DNA of 53,359 bases from Microbacterium enclense (GTDB lineage Bacteria; Actinomycetota; Actinomycetes; Actinomycetales; Microbacteriaceae), in contig NZ_KQ758472.1 in the NCBI RefSeq assembly GCF_001456955.1, positions 277,994 to 331,352 of the forward strand. Reading direction: 5' to 3'. This document shows positions 52,144 to 53,359 of this stretch, piece by piece. Both the position numbers and the translations under genes were made by a program. Numbering within the stretch: position 1 is the first letter of the stretch; each line of letters opens with the position of its first letter. The notes under the pieces are model-generated. The model saw only the letters and a list, made by a program, of their open reading frames with translations. It was not told the DNA's origin and did not search any database.

Positions 52144-53359
52144 ATGCCTGATCGCGTCGTCCCCACAGCCCCGAAAGGCGGGCCCGCGGCCCTGACCGCG
52201 GTGCTCGACGACGTGCTCGCAACCGGCGCCGCCCTCGCCGCCGCCGACGCCGCCCGCACCCGCGCCCTCGCCGCCGCAGGCCACCTCGCCCTCGACGTCA
52301 TGGCCGACCAACGCGCCACCGCCCGCGCCGCCGAACTCGCCCTCCGAGAAGTCGCCTCCGAAATCGCCGCCGCCGAAAACCTCTCCGACCGCACCGTCCA
52401 AACCCACATCCAGCGGGCGATGACCCTCGTCGACCACTACCCGCACACCCTCGCCGCATGGGAGGCCGGAGCCCTCACCCGCGCCCACGTCCACGCCATC
52501 GTCGACATCGGCACCCCCCTCCCAGCCGACGCGCGCACCGAGTTCGACCTGCTCGCCGTCGCCACCGCCCGAACGCTCAGCCCCGGCCGGCTACGCACCC
52601 GCCTCGCCATGCTCGCCGAACGCCTGCACCCCACCACCATCACCGAACGACACCACCGCGGCCGCGACACCCGCTGCGTGCGCATCGTCACCGGACACGA
52701 CGGCATGTCCGACCTCATCGCCACCCTCCCCACCGTGCTCGCCGTCGGCATCTACGACCGCCTCACCCAACAAAGCCGCGCCATCATCGACACCCGCACC
52801 GGTGTCGCCGCCACGCTGGCCGACACACCCCGCAACACCGCGCCCGCCACACACACGGCCGCCCACCCCGCGGCGGCGACGGCAACGGCAACGGCGATCA
52901 GCCACATCACCCCGGCCGCACCTCACCCCACGCCAGACACCTTCAACACGCCACGCGACGACGCCCCACAGGCCCCGCAGGCCCTCACCGACGAGCGCAC
53001 CACCGCGCAACTGCGCGCCGACATCCTCACCGACCTGCTCCTCACCGCCGCACCCACCGCCGACCCCACCCGCACCGACGACGGTCCCGGCACCCTCGGC
53101 ACCATCCACGCGCGGGTTCAGGTCATCGTCCCGGCGTTGACCATGCTGAAGCCTGACGCCGAGAACACCGACCCCGCCGAACTCGTCGGCCACGGACCCC
53201 TCGACGCCCACACCGCCCGCACCCTCACCGAAACCACCACACTCCCCTGGGACCGCGTCATCACCCACCCCATCACCGGAGCCGTCCTCCACACCGACAC
53301 CTACCACCGCACCACCGCCATCGACCGCCACCTGCGCGCACGCGACCGCCACTGCCGCT
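52144..53359 (+). CDS. DUF222 domain-containing protein, HNH endonuclease part cut off (partial)
   Basis: 405 residues run to the right edge, which ends inside ARDRHCR, the usual start of the HNH nuclease block. The DUF222 region is clear: LAAAGHLALDVMADQRATARAAELALREVASEIAAAENLSDRTVQTHI, with LTRAHVHAIVD, LSPGRLRTRLAMLAERLHP and 'LTQQSRAIIDTRTGVAATLAD'. Its third-codon C content is very high and the middle (250-320) is Ala/Pro/Thr-rich. The 13E12/DUF222-HNH family is multicopy in Actinobacteria and often behaves like a mobile gene; function unknown. Confidence 0.9.
   Translation, partial: MPDRVVPTAPKGGPAALTAVLDDVLATGAALAAADAARTRALAAAGHLALDVMADQRATARAAELALREVASEIAAAENLSDRTVQTHIQRAMTLVDHYPHTLAAWEAGALTRAHVHAIVDIGTPLPADARTEFDLLAVATARTLSPGRLRTRLAMLAERLHPTTITERHHRGRDTRCVRIVTGHDGMSDLIATLPTVLAVGIYDRLTQQSRAIIDTRTGVAATLADTPRNTAPATHTAAHPAAATATATAISHITPAAPHPTPDTFNTPRDDAPQAPQALTDERTTAQLRADILTDLLLTAAPTADPTRTDDGPGTLGTIHARVQVIVPALTMLKPDAENTDPAELVGHGPLDAHTARTLTETTTLPWDRVITHPITGAVLHTDTYHRTTAIDRHLRARDRHCR

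Overview
The window reads as a chromosomal segment of a high-GC actinobacterium of the family Microbacteriaceae, most likely Microbacterium. This rests on roughly 70% GC, strong G/C third-codon bias, a BioQ-type biotin regulator beside bioYMN, a DUF222/HNH-type gene at the right edge, and clean Microbacterium-like protein sequences. I saw no rRNA, tRNA, CRISPR array, prophage or insertion sequence. The genus is an inference; no database was searched.

Layout. 1-1360: an Asp23/Gls24 envelope-stress operon (minus strand, running off the left edge). 1684-6705: aquaporin, TetR regulator, acetylxylan-esterase-like hydrolase, a hotdog thioesterase, and a GNAT gene followed one base later by a cofE-like gene. 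6727-9225: biotin uptake operon bioY-bioM-bioN, divergent from a TetR-type bioQ with two side-by-side operators. 9407-16067: acyl-CoA oxidation block, with etfB-etfA running directly into a cytochrome b membrane protein, a divergent MarR regulator, an enoyl-CoA hydratase and an acyl-CoA dehydrogenase. 16456-19956: a large secreted, sortase-anchored 5'-nucleotidase fused to a beta-propeller-like domain. 20171-26804: an S51 peptidase and a methylcitrate-cycle operon gntR-prpD-prpB-prpC-thiolase. 26985-36342: a TetR/quinone oxidoreductase pair, NUDIX hydrolase, DUF4407 membrane protein, aldo/keto reductase, ABC-2 exporter and rlmN. 36486-41786: a beta-glucoside operon (licT, RAT/terminator, PTS EIIBCA, 6-phospho-beta-glucosidase, HAD phosphatase). 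41926-45989: an SDR-hydratase-SDR operon, an unknown membrane protein and a GNAT. 46038-49048: a TPP riboswitch with ykoE-ykoD-ykoC (thiamine-precursor ECF transporter). 49076-53359: a D,D-carboxypeptidase, a small GntR regulator, a 2H phosphoesterase and a truncated DUF222 gene.

How the genes work together. Acyl-CoA dehydrogenase, hydratase, the SDR/hydratase set and thiolase supply a beta-oxidation-like route. Electrons would go to EtfAB and plausibly to the adjacent membrane cytochrome b. Propionyl-CoA from odd-chain or branched substrates would enter the methylcitrate operon. Two ECF transporters with their own regulators (BioQ; TPP riboswitch) import the cofactors biotin and thiamine precursor.

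The most unusual content is not in the genes. Many intergenic gaps carry long interrupted inverted repeats, in several sequence families that recur across the window, some amplified in tandem. A second dispersed repeat (core CTGAGCC[T/C]GTCGAAG) forms a six-copy intergenic array and has also entered the coding sequence of prpC in frame, adding about 40 residues. A 7-mer, GGATGCC/GGCATCC, is strikingly frequent on both strands and imposes otherwise rare codons.
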